Part shown: piece by piece, positions 46,377-55,940 of the stretch | Numbering within the stretch: position 1 is the stretch's first letter | How the letters are laid out: every line of letters starts with the position of its first letter | IMG/VR virus record: IMGVR_UViG_3300013372_003978 | Location: 1-64,000 of that record | Strand: one strand, 5' to 3' | Source of the DNA: a virus | DNA: 64,000 bases | The notes under the pieces: model-generated | What the model saw: the letters and a program-made list of their open reading frames with translations, nothing else | Told to the model about the DNA's origin: nothing | The model's database searches: none | Position numbers and translations under genes: made by a program

Positions 46377-47372
46377 ATGAAAACAAAAAACAAATTTGAT
46401 TTTAACGATGTTTTAATACAACCTGCTAAAGTATCGTCTATTAGTAGTAGAAAAGATATAAACCCATTTTACGATGGGTTTTTACCATTAATAACAGCAC
46501 CTATGGATACCGTTGTTAATGAAAAAAATAATCCATTGTTTACATTATTAAACATAAGAACATGTTTACCTAGAGGTGAAGAAAATCAATATGGTTTCAC
46601 ATCATACTCTTTAGTTGAAATAGAAACTAATTTTCTTATGTTAGACCCTAAAGGTATGTATCTAATTGATATTGCAAATGGTCATATGGAAAAATTGGTA
46701 ATTGTAATAAAAAGAATTAAAAGAAAATACCCAAAACTTATATTAATGGTTGGTAATATTGCTAATCCTCAAACTTATATTGTTTTATCTAAGGCAGGTG
46801 CTGATTATGTTAGAATTGGTATTGGCAATGGTGGTGGTTGTAGTACAACGGTTCATACTGGTGTAGGTTACCCAATGGGTTCTCTTGTATCTGAATGTTA
46901 TTTTGAATCGTGTAAACTTAAAAAACCAGCTAAGATTGTTGCTGATGGTGGTATGCAAAATTATGGTGATATAATTAAAGCTTTAGCATTAGGTGCTGAT
47001 TATGTTATGGTAGGTAGTCTTTTTAATAAAGCAATTGAATCCTGTGGTGATAATTACCTTTGGAAAAAAGTAAAAGTATGTCAAGGAATTGCTGAATGGG
47101 CATATAAAAATAAAATACCTGTCTATAAAAAATTTAGAGGTATGAGTACTAAAGAAGTTCAAAAAAAATGGGGTAAAGAAGAACTAACAACTTCAGAAGG
47201 TGTTGTTAGATTCAGACGAGTAGAATACACACTTCAACAATGGGTTGAAAATTTTGAATCTTATTTACGTTCAGCAATGAGTTATTCAAATGCTAAAACT
47301 CTAGAAGAATTTATCGGAATTGCCGATACAATACAAATAACAAATAACGCTTATAAAAGATTTAATAAATAA
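46377..47372 (+). CDS. IMP dehydrogenase / GMP reductase family enzyme (331 aa)
   Basis: TIM-barrel motifs include FDFNDVLIQPA at the N-terminus, LITAPMDTVVNEKN, the catalytic-loop segment GNGGGCSTTVHTG with the active Cys, and PAKIVADGGMQNYGDIIKAL, the phosphate site. FRGMSTKEVQ and LRSAMSYSNAKTLEEF follow. The absence of CBS domains and the length suit GMP reductase, but the flap does not decide. It would interconvert IMP/XMP or GMP and so shift guanine-nucleotide pools. The first ATG outside the dut gene is at 46377; an earlier in-frame ATG (46341) lies inside dut. Its stop overlaps the next gene's start. Confidence 0.85.
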   Translation: MKTKNKFDFNDVLIQPAKVSSISSRKDINPFYDGFLPLITAPMDTVVNEKNNPLFTLLNIRTCLPRGEENQYGFTSYSLVEIETNFLMLDPKGMYLIDIANGHMEKLVIVIKRIKRKYPKLILMVGNIANPQTYIVLSKAGADYVRIGIGNGGGCSTTVHTGVGYPMGSLVSECYFESCKLKKPAKIVADGGMQNYGDIIKALALGADYVMVGSLFNKAIESCGDNYLWKKVKVCQGIAEWAYKNKIPVYKKFRGMSTKEVQKKWGKEELTTSEGVVRFRRVEYTLQQWVENFESYLRSAMSYSNAKTLEEFIGIADTIQITNNAYKRFNK

Positions 47373-49021
47373 TGTTAACAGTAATATATTGCACAAGAGA
47401 AACTAAACCAGAACATAAAGAACACTTAATTAAGTCATCTGGTCTTCATAAACACATCGAGGTTATCGAAATAATCAATAATGGTGAATCACTAACCAAA
47501 GCGTATAATCGTGGCTTAAAACAAGCAGAATACAAACATGTAGTTTTTTGTCATGATGATATTACAATTGAAACAAAACAATGGGGTGTTAAATTGCTTA
47601 AACAATTTGAGAAAAATCCTGAATACGCTATCATTGGTGTTGCTGGTAGTAAAAATATGCCAGTATCTGGTCAATGGTGGGAAAAACGTAATAAAATGTA
47701 TGGTCGTGTTCAACATACACATGAAGGTAAAACATGGTTATCAGCTTATAGTGATGATTTAGGTCAAGAACTAGAAGAAGTTATTAATGTTGATGGTGTT
47801 TTCTTTGCTGCCGATATAACTAAATTGGAAAAGAATTTTAATGAAAGTGTTGAAGGATTCCATTTCTATGATGTTACGTTTTGTTTTGAAAACTATTTAG
47901 CTGGGGCTAAGGTAGGTGTTACAACTGCTGTTAGAGTTAATCACCAATCAATTGGTATGACCAATGAGCAATGGGAAAGTAATAGAGAGATTTTTGCCGA
48001 AACATTTAAAGATAATTTACCAGTAGATATTAAAAGAGTATTACGTAAGGGTGAAAAATTAAAAGTTCTTATTGGTTGTTTAAGTTTTACTGATTATACT
48101 GGTTCAGAACTTTATACTTTTGAATTAGCAAAACAATTAATTAAAGAAGGTTGTGATGTTAGCATTTCTTCTACTATTGGTATGCCATTGAGTGGTTTGG
48201 CTAACAAATTAGGTATTAAATTGTTTTCTTTACAAGAACCACCTGGTTATAAATTAGGTGATGGTAAATGGTTATTAAAAACACAACAAGGTGATATTCC
48301 TAGCGTAGCAAATACTTTATATAAAGTAAGTGATGTACAGTTTGATGTTATTCATTTAAACCATAAACCAGTTACTGAACATATATTACGTTTATATCCA
48401 GAAACACCAGTAATTTGTTCAATACATTCAGAAGTTATTTCTTTGGAAGAACCTGTAGTTTCTGACCAAATTAAGAAATATATCGCAATTAGACCTGAAA
48501 TTAAAGAATATATTGTTGATAGATTTAATATTGATGCTGAAAAGGTTGATGTTATATTCAATCCAATAGATACTGATAAATTTAAAGAAATTAATTCAAC
48601 AGAAAAAAGAAATAAAAAACGTATATTATTTGTTGGAACTATTGATTATTTAAGAAAAGCAATGATTCAAGATTTAATCAATACAACAAAAGAGAATGAC
48701 CAAGAGTTATGGATAGTTGGTAAAAAGAATGATACATATTTAGATGAAATTATTCAAAATGAATCACATGTTAGTTATTTTGAACCAACACTTAATATTG
48801 AAAAATTCATTCACCAATGTGATGAAACAGCTGGTATTCTTTTAGGTAGAACAACTGTTGAAGGTTGGTTATGTGGTAAAAATGGTTGGATTTACGATGT
48901 GGATTCAAGCGGTAATATCAAATCAAAAGCTTTACACGAAATTCCTAGTGATATTGATAAATTCAAAAGTGGTAATGTTGTTAAACAAATAATAGAAGAA
49001 TATAAACAAATTCTAGAATAA
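47372..49021 (+). CDS. Two-domain glycosyltransferase, GT-A plus GT-B (549 aa)
   Basis: Residues 1-215 look like a GT-A domain: LTVIYCTRETKPEHKEHLIK, then SLTKAYNRGLKQAEYKHVVF with CHDD as the DxD-like metal site, and NVDGVFFAADITKL. From about residue 230 a GT-B domain starts (LKVLIGCLSFTDYTGSELYT, then FELAKQLIKEGCDVSISST). It includes KKRILFVGTIDYL and a donor-site-like TAGILLGRTTVEGWL. Two catalytic units in one chain suggest sequential addition of two sugars. The gene follows the IMPDH/GMPR gene with a one-base overlap. Donors and acceptors are unknown. Confidence 0.82.
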   Translation: MLTVIYCTRETKPEHKEHLIKSSGLHKHIEVIEIINNGESLTKAYNRGLKQAEYKHVVFCHDDITIETKQWGVKLLKQFEKNPEYAIIGVAGSKNMPVSGQWWEKRNKMYGRVQHTHEGKTWLSAYSDDLGQELEEVINVDGVFFAADITKLEKNFNESVEGFHFYDVTFCFENYLAGAKVGVTTAVRVNHQSIGMTNEQWESNREIFAETFKDNLPVDIKRVLRKGEKLKVLIGCLSFTDYTGSELYTFELAKQLIKEGCDVSISSTIGMPLSGLANKLGIKLFSLQEPPGYKLGDGKWLLKTQQGDIPSVANTLYKVSDVQFDVIHLNHKPVTEHILRLYPETPVICSIHSEVISLEEPVVSDQIKKYIAIRPEIKEYIVDRFNIDAEKVDVIFNPIDTDKFKEINSTEKRNKKRILFVGTIDYLRKAMIQDLINTTKENDQELWIVGKKNDTYLDEIIQNESHVSYFEPTLNIEKFIHQCDETAGILLGRTTVEGWLCGKNGWIYDVDSSGNIKSKALHEIPSDIDKFKSGNVVKQIIEEYKQILE

Positions 49022-49974
49022 TGAAAAAAATTAAAGATTGGTTACTTAAAAAAAGTGGGTCAGTTATGTTGTCGTTAACCAACGTTGAAAAGAACGCTTT
49101 GGGTCAATCAGGTGAATTTATGTCCAGTGATATTCAACATACACAAAAATATACCCAAGGTCAAGTAGCCGATTCTTTAATAAATGGGGAAATTACTAAT
49201 GAGGTAATGGACTTAAGATGGAGAATGTATAAAATTTTACAAGAAACTGATAGTTTAACAACTCAAATTATTGGTTATGAACCAGATGGTACCCCAATCA
49301 CTAAAACTAGTAAAAAAGATGTTAAAAAAAGTCTTAAAAAAGTAAAAGTTGATTCATTTGATGATTATAAATTAGAATTTGTTGTTACTAACGATGAGAT
49401 TATCACATCTGGCAATGATATGATGAATAATCAATATATTGAAATGTTAGATAAACCAACAATAAATTTAGATGATGAAGGAAATATTGTTAGTGCAACA
49501 CATGGTGAGATTAGTGGTGACGAATACTATTTTACTAATAAAACTGAAAAATCAATAGTAATTAATAGTGAATTTACTCGTAGATTCTTTTTGGAAAATT
49601 TTACTAAAAAATTAAATATTAGACATATATCTGATAATGAAAAATTACTTGAATTTTATGTTAGTATTTATCCAGATGTTAATAATAGAACTAGCAGGCT
49701 TTTCCTAAGTGAATTAAATAAAATTATCAATGAAGGTAAAAAATCAGACATTACAAATATTGATGAAGTAGAATTTATAACTTATAAAGCTATTGGTGTT
49801 GACGATTTTTTAGAATATAAATATAAAATAACATCTTTTGATAAAATAATAGCTTTTAATGGTTCTTACGTAATTAAATTCTTATCTAAGGTAGTAATTA
49901 ATGGTAAAAACATAACTAGTAAATATATTCAAAATGAATTAGAAGAAAAATATAAAAACAAAGAAAAAAAATGA
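49021..49974 (+). CDS. Unrecognised phage protein within the glycan operon (317 aa)
   Basis: The protein starts MKKIKDWLLKKSGSVMLSLT and contains MDLRWRMYKILQETDSL, a Lys-rich segment (KTSKKDVKKSLKKVKVDSFD), and a C-terminal domain with EFTRRFFLENFTKKLNIRHI and FLSKVVINGKNITSKYI. There is no DxD motif or Rossmann repeat, so it is not an obvious glycosyltransferase. It could be a structural protein or an acceptor/scaffold for the glycan machinery. Both ends overlap neighbouring genes, so it is made as part of the same operon. Confidence 0.6.
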   Translation: MKKIKDWLLKKSGSVMLSLTNVEKNALGQSGEFMSSDIQHTQKYTQGQVADSLINGEITNEVMDLRWRMYKILQETDSLTTQIIGYEPDGTPITKTSKKDVKKSLKKVKVDSFDDYKLEFVVTNDEIITSGNDMMNNQYIEMLDKPTINLDDEGNIVSATHGEISGDEYYFTNKTEKSIVINSEFTRRFFLENFTKKLNIRHISDNEKLLEFYVSIYPDVNNRTSRLFLSELNKIINEGKKSDITNIDEVEFITYKAIGVDDFLEYKYKITSFDKIIAFNGSYVIKFLSKVVINGKNITSKYIQNELEEKYKNKEKK

Positions 49975-50630
49975 GATTATTAATAAAATTCCCAACCAGA
50001 AACAGACCTAACAAATTTTTAAAAGTTTTGGATGGTTATGTTAAAAATTTAGATGATAAGACAACTAAAATAATTGTTTCGTGTGATTTAGATGATATTA
50101 CAATGACCGAAGAACATATAAAAGATGTTATTGAACAATACGATAACGTAACTTTGGTCTATGGTGAAAATAAAAATAAAATTGAAGCGATAAACGCAGA
50201 TTTAGAAAATGTAGAATTTGATATTGTATTATTAGCTTCTGATGATATGATTCCTATAGTTAAAGGGTTTGACACTATTATCAAAAATAAAATGTTGGAA
50301 AACTATCCAGACACTGATGGAATTTTATGGTTTAATGACGGATATCAAGGTAACAAACTTAATACATTATGTATTTTGGGTAAAAAATACTATGATAGAT
50401 TTGGTTATATCTATAATCCAGAGTATGTTTCAGTTTGGTCAGATAATGAATTTATGGATGTAGGGAATATATTGGAGAAGCAAATATATTTTGATGAAGT
50501 AATTATTCAACATCAACACCCAGATTGGGGTTTTGGTGTTAGAGATTTTACACATACTGTTAATTCTATTAATGAAGCAAAAGATAGAGAAACATATAAC
50601 AGAAGAAAGGAAAATAATTTTTATCTATGA
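49971..50630 (+). CDS. GT-A fold glycosyltransferase-like protein (219 aa)
   Basis: The N-terminus MRLLIKFPTRNRPNKFLKVL is a family-2-like opening. IIVSCDLDDITM and FDIVLLASDDMIPIVKGFD follow, with a DD pair suitable for metal and nucleotide-sugar binding. The C-terminal half has DGILWFNDGYQGNKLNTLC and IQHQHPDWGFGVRD. The size fits a minimal GT-A domain. It overlaps the preceding gene by four bases and the next by four. Donor sugar unknown. Confidence 0.75.
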   Translation: MRLLIKFPTRNRPNKFLKVLDGYVKNLDDKTTKIIVSCDLDDITMTEEHIKDVIEQYDNVTLVYGENKNKIEAINADLENVEFDIVLLASDDMIPIVKGFDTIIKNKMLENYPDTDGILWFNDGYQGNKLNTLCILGKKYYDRFGYIYNPEYVSVWSDNEFMDVGNILEKQIYFDEVIIQHQHPDWGFGVRDFTHTVNSINEAKDRETYNRRKENNFYL

Positions 50631-51457
50631 AAACTGCCTTTAATACAATGTTTAAGAATGAAGAAGCAATACTTCCAGAAATCTTAAAGATATGGAAAAC
50701 ATACCCAATCGATTTGTTCATATTTTACGATGATAATTCAACAGATAATTCAGTTGAAATTATTAAAAAATATTTACCCAGTGAAAAAACCATAATAGTA
50801 AATGATAAACTACCAGCGTTTAATGAATCATATCAAAGACAAAAAATGATTGATGTGGCATTAGAAAATAATGTTGATATTGTATTTGCAATTGATTGTG
50901 ATGAATTATTAACATCTAGTATAGTTAATAATTTTGATGAGTTTTTAAAAAAATATGAAACTACGGATATGTGGTTATTTTGGTATAATTGTGTTAACGA
51001 TACTCTTGTGCAATATAGAAATGACCCACAATACACTAATAACTATAGAAGTTTTATTTTACCTTTAAAACACACTGGTAGATTAAATGTTAATGATTAT
51101 AAATACCATACACCTAGAACACCACATGTAAATTTACCAAGAAGAGAATTTACTAGAGATTATGGTGTTATTCATTTACAAGCCGTCAATACACGTTTTT
51201 ATGTTATAAAACAATTATGGTATAAACATTATGAATTTGTCACATACGGTCATAGTGTTGATTTTATAAATAGTCGATATGATTCTGTTGTTAATAATTT
51301 AAATTTTAGTGAAAGACATATGACAAATAAATTAATTGGCGGTATTGATTTTGATATTTCGGTATTTAATAATACAGCAAAGGAAAAGGAATACTTAAAA
51401 TTCATTCATGACAATTATAATGAAGAATTAATAACATTTGGTAAAGAATATTTATAA
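50627..51457 (+). CDS. GT-A fold glycosyltransferase (276 aa)
   Basis: MKTAFNTMFKNEEAILPEIL and IDLFIFYDDNSTDNSVEIIK are typical of family 2 and family 92-like enzymes. The DxD site is DIVFAIDCDELL near residue 92. The C-terminal region has KHTGRLNVNDYKYHTPRTPH and ends FGKEYL. It probably transfers a sugar from a nucleotide donor in the cytoplasm, as there is no membrane segment. It is coupled to both neighbours by ATGA or TAATG overlaps. Confidence 0.8.
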   Translation: MKTAFNTMFKNEEAILPEILKIWKTYPIDLFIFYDDNSTDNSVEIIKKYLPSEKTIIVNDKLPAFNESYQRQKMIDVALENNVDIVFAIDCDELLTSSIVNNFDEFLKKYETTDMWLFWYNCVNDTLVQYRNDPQYTNNYRSFILPLKHTGRLNVNDYKYHTPRTPHVNLPRREFTRDYGVIHLQAVNTRFYVIKQLWYKHYEFVTYGHSVDFINSRYDSVVNNLNFSERHMTNKLIGGIDFDISVFNNTAKEKEYLKFIHDNYNEELITFGKEYL

Positions 51458-52200
51458 TGGAAAATTTTACAATTGCAATAACAACATTTGCTAAAAGATA
51501 TAATTACATTGTTAATTTAATACCACAAATTAGAAATTACAGTGATAATAAAATCCTATTGATTATCAACGGTGAAAAGGATGGTGATTTTGATGAAGAA
51601 TATAGAAAAAACATTCTAGAACTATGTGCTAAGTACAATAATGTATATCCAATTATGTTTGTTGAAACTAGAGGTTTATGTAAAATGTGGAACACTGGTT
51701 TAATTATGTCAGATAAAGAAGATGTTTTAATACTTAATGATGATATTGAAATCCTTTCTGGTGATATTGTTAAGTATGTATCTTCACATATTAAATCGCC
51801 AGAATATAAAGGATTAACTAAAATTAACGGTTCTTTTTCTCATTTTGTGACTAATAAAGTTATCATGGATAAACTTGGTTATTTTGATGAACGATTATTA
51901 GGTTTTGGTGAAGAAGATGGTGATATTTCTTATAGATTTATTAAAGCAGGTATTAATATAAATAACATTTATATTAATGGTATCATTAATATAGTTTCTA
52001 ATATAAGACATGAACACATAACAGCTGGTATTGGTAAATACTCTAATTTTAATCGTCAATTTATTTATGGTGAAAAATATTCAGTGGATATGTCTAGCCC
52101 TTATAAAGGTATGTTTGATACACCAATGAATCAAAACTTAGAAGACATCAATCAATACCCACATGAAAATTTTTTTAGAGAAAATAAAGATAAATTGTAA
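51457..52200 (+). CDS. Family 2-type glycosyltransferase (247 aa)
   Basis: A classic GT2 layout: ENFTIAITTFAKRYNYIVNL at the start, DVLILNDDIEILSGDIVKY with the metal-binding DD pair, and LLGFGEEDGDISYRFIKAG, the ED acceptor-site motif of inverting GT-A enzymes. The region YFDERLLGFGEEDGD is characteristic. The last 60 residues are polar and may bind the acceptor. There is no membrane helix. It overlaps both neighbours by one base. Confidence 0.87.
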   Translation: MENFTIAITTFAKRYNYIVNLIPQIRNYSDNKILLIINGEKDGDFDEEYRKNILELCAKYNNVYPIMFVETRGLCKMWNTGLIMSDKEDVLILNDDIEILSGDIVKYVSSHIKSPEYKGLTKINGSFSHFVTNKVIMDKLGYFDERLLGFGEEDGDISYRFIKAGININNIYINGIINIVSNIRHEHITAGIGKYSNFNRQFIYGEKYSVDMSSPYKGMFDTPMNQNLEDINQYPHENFFRENKDKL

Positions 52201-53411
52201 TGGAGATAAAGCAAATCACTGAAATTAATAAAACAGATATCTCAAAACTATTTGAAAAAGATTCTAATGGTCGAGAAATTAACATTTATGAATTAAGGGA
52301 TTCAATGGTTACTGGTGAATCCTTATATTATCCAAATACGTTATTATATAATGGGTCTTTATATAACCCAATAAACGAAACAACTATGTCATTAAAAAAT
52401 GTTGAGGTTGATGATAATTTTAATTTTACATTAAAAAAACCAATTAAAACCGAAGAAAAGTCGGTTTTTTTCTTTATATATAATATGGATAATTATTTTC
52501 ATTTTGTTTATGATTCGTTGCCATATTTAATAACCTTTAACAAAATAAAAGAAACTAACCCAGAAACTAAGTTACTAATGAATTACCCTGCTGGCAAAAA
52601 TCGATTCTATAAATTTGTTTTAGAATTTTTAGATATATTGGGTATTAGAGAAGATGATATCATTATTGCTGATGAAAATACAAATTATAAGAAGGTTTAT
52701 ATTTCAACATCTTACACACATGATTTTGATTCAAATTTACCACCTAGAAATGAAATATATGATTTTTACCAAGAAATAATTGATAAAGTAAAAATAGATG
52801 ATACTGATTTACCTAAAAAGATTTACATTTCTAGAAGAAGTTGGTTACATGGTGATATGAGCAATATTGGTACTAACTATACTACTAGACGTAAATTAGT
52901 TAATGAAGATGAATTAGTTAAATTTTTGATGAGCAAAGGATACCAAGAAATTTTTACCGAAACCTTTACAACTGAACAAAAAATAGCTATATTTAAAAAT
53001 GCTGAAAGTGTGGTTGGTGCTATTGGTGGTGGAATTTGTAATGTTTTGTTTTCTAAACCAGAATGTAAATTAACTGCATTAATTTCACCATATTTTTTAG
53101 ATGTTAATGAACGTTTTAAATATTCATTAAACAAAGTTAATTTAACGTTATTTGACGATGTTAAAAACACTGAAACTACGGTATTTAAAAAATATATGAG
53201 AGTTAAATGTAATGATATTATTGGGGAAATAATAGACATACAAAATGATGACATAACAATAACTTACAGTGATGTTAAATTAGCTGGTTGGAATAGTGAA
53301 AATGAATATAAAACAATAACGAAAAAAACTTATGAGTGTGTTAGATTAGATGAAGGGTTAAATTCATCGTGGAAAATAAACTTAGATAAACTTAAAGAAT
53401 TTTATGATTAA
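52200..53411 (+). CDS. GT61-like (DUF563) glycosyltransferase (403 aa)
   Basis: The segments FFFIYNMDNYFHFVYDSLPY, then PKKIYISRRSW, then GYQEIFTETFTTEQKIAIFK and NAESVVGAIGGGICNVLFSK follow the GT61/DUF563 family. In that family the HF-x-x-DSLP, ISRR and GA-x-GA/GGG-x-xN-x-LF segments form the donor site. Members transfer GlcNAc or xylose to proteins or polysaccharides. The C-terminal 100 residues after ISPYFLDVN include an SH3-like region with MRVKCNDIIGEIIDIQNDDI. Substrate not determinable. The start overlaps the upstream gene. Confidence 0.85.
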   Translation: MEIKQITEINKTDISKLFEKDSNGREINIYELRDSMVTGESLYYPNTLLYNGSLYNPINETTMSLKNVEVDDNFNFTLKKPIKTEEKSVFFFIYNMDNYFHFVYDSLPYLITFNKIKETNPETKLLMNYPAGKNRFYKFVLEFLDILGIREDDIIIADENTNYKKVYISTSYTHDFDSNLPPRNEIYDFYQEIIDKVKIDDTDLPKKIYISRRSWLHGDMSNIGTNYTTRRKLVNEDELVKFLMSKGYQEIFTETFTTEQKIAIFKNAESVVGAIGGGICNVLFSKPECKLTALISPYFLDVNERFKYSLNKVNLTLFDDVKNTETTVFKKYMRVKCNDIIGEIIDIQNDDITITYSDVKLAGWNSENEYKTITKKTYECVRLDEGLNSSWKINLDKLKEFYD

Positions 53412-54210
53412 TTATGTTGTTTATGGAAATACAGATTATTTGGATGTTTTAGAAATTCAAACTGATTACATATATGGTCGTGGTAATATTACATTATTTT
53501 TAAATAATAATGATTTAGAAATACAAAACCTAACATCAAAATATGATAGGATAATATATTACAATAATGATGATACATACGCTAAAAGATTATTATCCTG
53601 TATTCAACAAATAAAAGATGATTATTTTTTATTTTTACACGATATTGATGTTTTATTAAATGTTGATGATAAAATGATTAATAAATTTTATGATTTTTTA
53701 AGGGTTAATAATTTTGATAGAATTGATTTAAAACATTCTGATAATAAAATATCAAACCTAATTATTGAATATAATCCAGATAATAAACCTAGTGAATGGG
53801 AACCTAAATTATCTGAAGAATTAACAGATGGCCTTTATCTAATAAAACAAGATAATCCAAATGATTACATTTATAATGTTAACCCATCAATATGGAAAAA
53901 AGATTCATTTATTAAATTGCTAAGTAATTTTACACATAAAAATTATAGAACAATAGAAGAAATGGATGTGCAATTATTTTCAAAACAATTTAAGGTTTTT
54001 AAATTAACTGCTAATACTAAAAAATTATGTGGATATTTTAATTGTGTTGACGGATTTCAATTTTTACATATTAGTCACAGTGGTAAATTATTACCATTGA
54101 ATAAAAATTTTGTGACAACATATGGTCAATCATACGTAGATATAAGTGATGAATACATTAAAATAGTAGATAAATACAACCTAACGAAATCAAATAAGTG
54201 GATAATATAA
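53404..54210 (+). CDS. GT-A-like protein, paralogue A (268 aa)
   Basis: The protein matches the gene at 55128 along its length: NYVVYGNTDYLDVLEIQTDY against NYVIYSHSSFLDVLNIQLDY, FLHDIDVLLNVDDKM against FIHDNDILYNVDNQK, and shared YIYNVNPSIWK and NKWI ends. The HDxD segment is a candidate metal site. It is probably a glycosyltransferase of an unassigned family. The two copies flank an exostosin-like gene and could add sugars to different positions of the same chain. It overlaps the GT61-like gene by eight bases. Confidence 0.68.
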   Translation: MINYVVYGNTDYLDVLEIQTDYIYGRGNITLFLNNNDLEIQNLTSKYDRIIYYNNDDTYAKRLLSCIQQIKDDYFLFLHDIDVLLNVDDKMINKFYDFLRVNNFDRIDLKHSDNKISNLIIEYNPDNKPSEWEPKLSEELTDGLYLIKQDNPNDYIYNVNPSIWKKDSFIKLLSNFTHKNYRTIEEMDVQLFSKQFKVFKLTANTKKLCGYFNCVDGFQFLHISHSGKLLPLNKNFVTTYGQSYVDISDEYIKIVDKYNLTKSNKWII

Positions 54211-54211
54211 A

Positions 54212-55126
54212 ATGAGCTTAGAACAAATAAAAGAATGTAAATATATCTCTAGTGTGGGGTTATTAAAAACAATAGACGAATTAAATCTGATTACTTATGA
54301 TAAAACACCATCAAATATTGTGCACGATTATTCAAAACTACAAAATGGTTATGATGGTGTTTGCATTTATATAAAATTTTCTAACGTAAGAGAATTTATG
54401 TATCATGTATTACCAAGAATAAATTATAAATTTATATTAGTAACTGGTGATGGTGATGAAACTATGCCAAATGATATGTTTGATATGATAACATTTAATA
54501 ATATAATAAATAATGAAAATATATTACATTGGTATTCGGTTAATTGTATTGAAACCATTCACCCTAAATTTTCTTTAATACCTATTGGTGTTAATTTTCA
54601 TTCATTAACTTATGGTGAATTTTGTGGTTGGCATAATACATCTCAAACACCATTGGAACAAGAAAATATAATAGAAGAAATTAGAAATAATAATTTACCA
54701 TTTCATTTAAGAATTCCTAAATGTTATTCTAATTTTCATTTTGTAACTTATCAAGAATTTGGAAATCCTAGAAAAGAAGCTATGGAAAAAATACCACAAG
54801 ATTTGGTATTTTATGAACCTACTTTAATACCTAGATTCAATACATGGGATAATCAAGCCAAATATGCCTTTGTATTATCACCAATGGGTCATGGAATGGA
54901 TTGTCATAGAACATGGGAAGCGTTAATGTTGGGTTGTATTGTTATTGTTAAAAAATCAATAATTGATAGTTTATATGAAGAGTTACCTGTTTTGATTGTT
55001 GATGAATGGGAAGATATTACACAAGAACTTTTAAATGAAACCATGGAAAAATTTAAAGATATGGAGTTTGATTATGACAGAATAACATTAAAATATTGGG
55101 TAAATAAAATTAAATCTTTAAAATAA
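54212..55126 (+). CDS. Exostosin-like glycosyltransferase (304 aa)
   Basis: The region KYAFVLSPMGHGMDCHRTWE followed by ALMLGCIVIVKKSIIDSLYE matches the nucleotide-sugar binding part of exostosin/GT47-like proteins common in capsule loci and giant viruses. The N-terminal half has KFILVTGDGDETMPND and SLIPIGVNFHSLTYGEF. There is no membrane anchor, unlike eukaryotic exostosins. It lies between the two paralogous genes with 1-bp gaps on each side. Donor and acceptor are unknown. Confidence 0.8.
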   Translation: MSLEQIKECKYISSVGLLKTIDELNLITYDKTPSNIVHDYSKLQNGYDGVCIYIKFSNVREFMYHVLPRINYKFILVTGDGDETMPNDMFDMITFNNIINNENILHWYSVNCIETIHPKFSLIPIGVNFHSLTYGEFCGWHNTSQTPLEQENIIEEIRNNNLPFHLRIPKCYSNFHFVTYQEFGNPRKEAMEKIPQDLVFYEPTLIPRFNTWDNQAKYAFVLSPMGHGMDCHRTWEALMLGCIVIVKKSIIDSLYEELPVLIVDEWEDITQELLNETMEKFKDMEFDYDRITLKYWVNKIKSLK

Positions 55127-55127
55127 T

Positions 55128-55940
55128 ATGATACAATACGAAGTTCACAAACATGTTAACCATGATACTTTAAGTGATGGTCTTGTAAATTATGTAATTT
55201 ATAGTCATTCTAGTTTTTTGGATGTGTTAAATATTCAACTAGATTATATAATTGGTAAGGGTCATTTAACATTGTTTATAGATGAAAATAACCATGACTT
55301 AACTCATATTTATAAAAAATTTGATAGGGTTGTTTTTTATAATGGTAATCTTACTTATGGTAATAAACTTTTAAGTTGTTTAAATCAAATTGATTATGAT
55401 TATTTTGTTTTCATACACGATAATGATATTCTTTACAATGTAGATAATCAAAAAATGTTAGAGTTTATAGATTTTTTAAGAGTTAATGACTACGATAGAG
55501 TTGATTTCCAATTAGCTTATGATTTTAATAGAGAACTTAGCCATACAATTGAAGATGATGGCTTATATCTAATTAAATCATCTAATATAGACACAACAGC
55601 AAACGGATACATCTACAACGTTAACCCATCAATTTGGAAATTAGAAACATTAAAAAAAATAATGCAAACATATAGTCATAGAGATTATAGAACAATAGAA
55701 CATCCAGAAGTACAAGAATTTTGTTTACAATTTAATATTTTTAAACTGTATTCTAAAAAACAATACAATTGTGGATATTTCATTTGTTTGGAACCTTTTA
55801 AATATCTACACATAACACATAGCCAACATTATCTTAATCTAGCTAGTTTATCAAAAGAATCGTATAAAGATATTGAAGAAGTGTACGAAATAATAATCAA
55901 CAAATATAAGTTAAGAAATTCTAACAAATGGATAAATTAA
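55128..55940 (+). CDS. GT-A-like protein, paralogue B (270 aa)
   Basis: This copy is about the same length as the 53404 protein and shares its order of motifs: FLDVLNIQLDYIIGKG, FIHDNDILYNVDN, DGLYLIKSSN, YIYNVNPSIWK, and the closing LRNSNKWIN. It has an N-terminal extension of about 17 residues (IQYEVHKHVNHDTLSD). The likely origin is duplication within the cluster, with later divergence. It overlaps the next gene by 13 bases. Confidence 0.68.
   Translation: MIQYEVHKHVNHDTLSDGLVNYVIYSHSSFLDVLNIQLDYIIGKGHLTLFIDENNHDLTHIYKKFDRVVFYNGNLTYGNKLLSCLNQIDYDYFVFIHDNDILYNVDNQKMLEFIDFLRVNDYDRVDFQLAYDFNRELSHTIEDDGLYLIKSSNIDTTANGYIYNVNPSIWKLETLKKIMQTYSHRDYRTIEHPEVQEFCLQFNIFKLYSKKQYNCGYFICLEPFKYLHITHSQHYLNLASLSKESYKDIEEVYEIIINKYKLRNSNKWIN

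Noticed and set aside
52450-52475. Hairpin-like AAACCGAAGAAAAGTCGGTTTTTTTC inside the GT61-like gene
   Set aside because: It resembles a terminator but lies well inside an intact, motif-bearing coding sequence, so I do not list it as a functional site.
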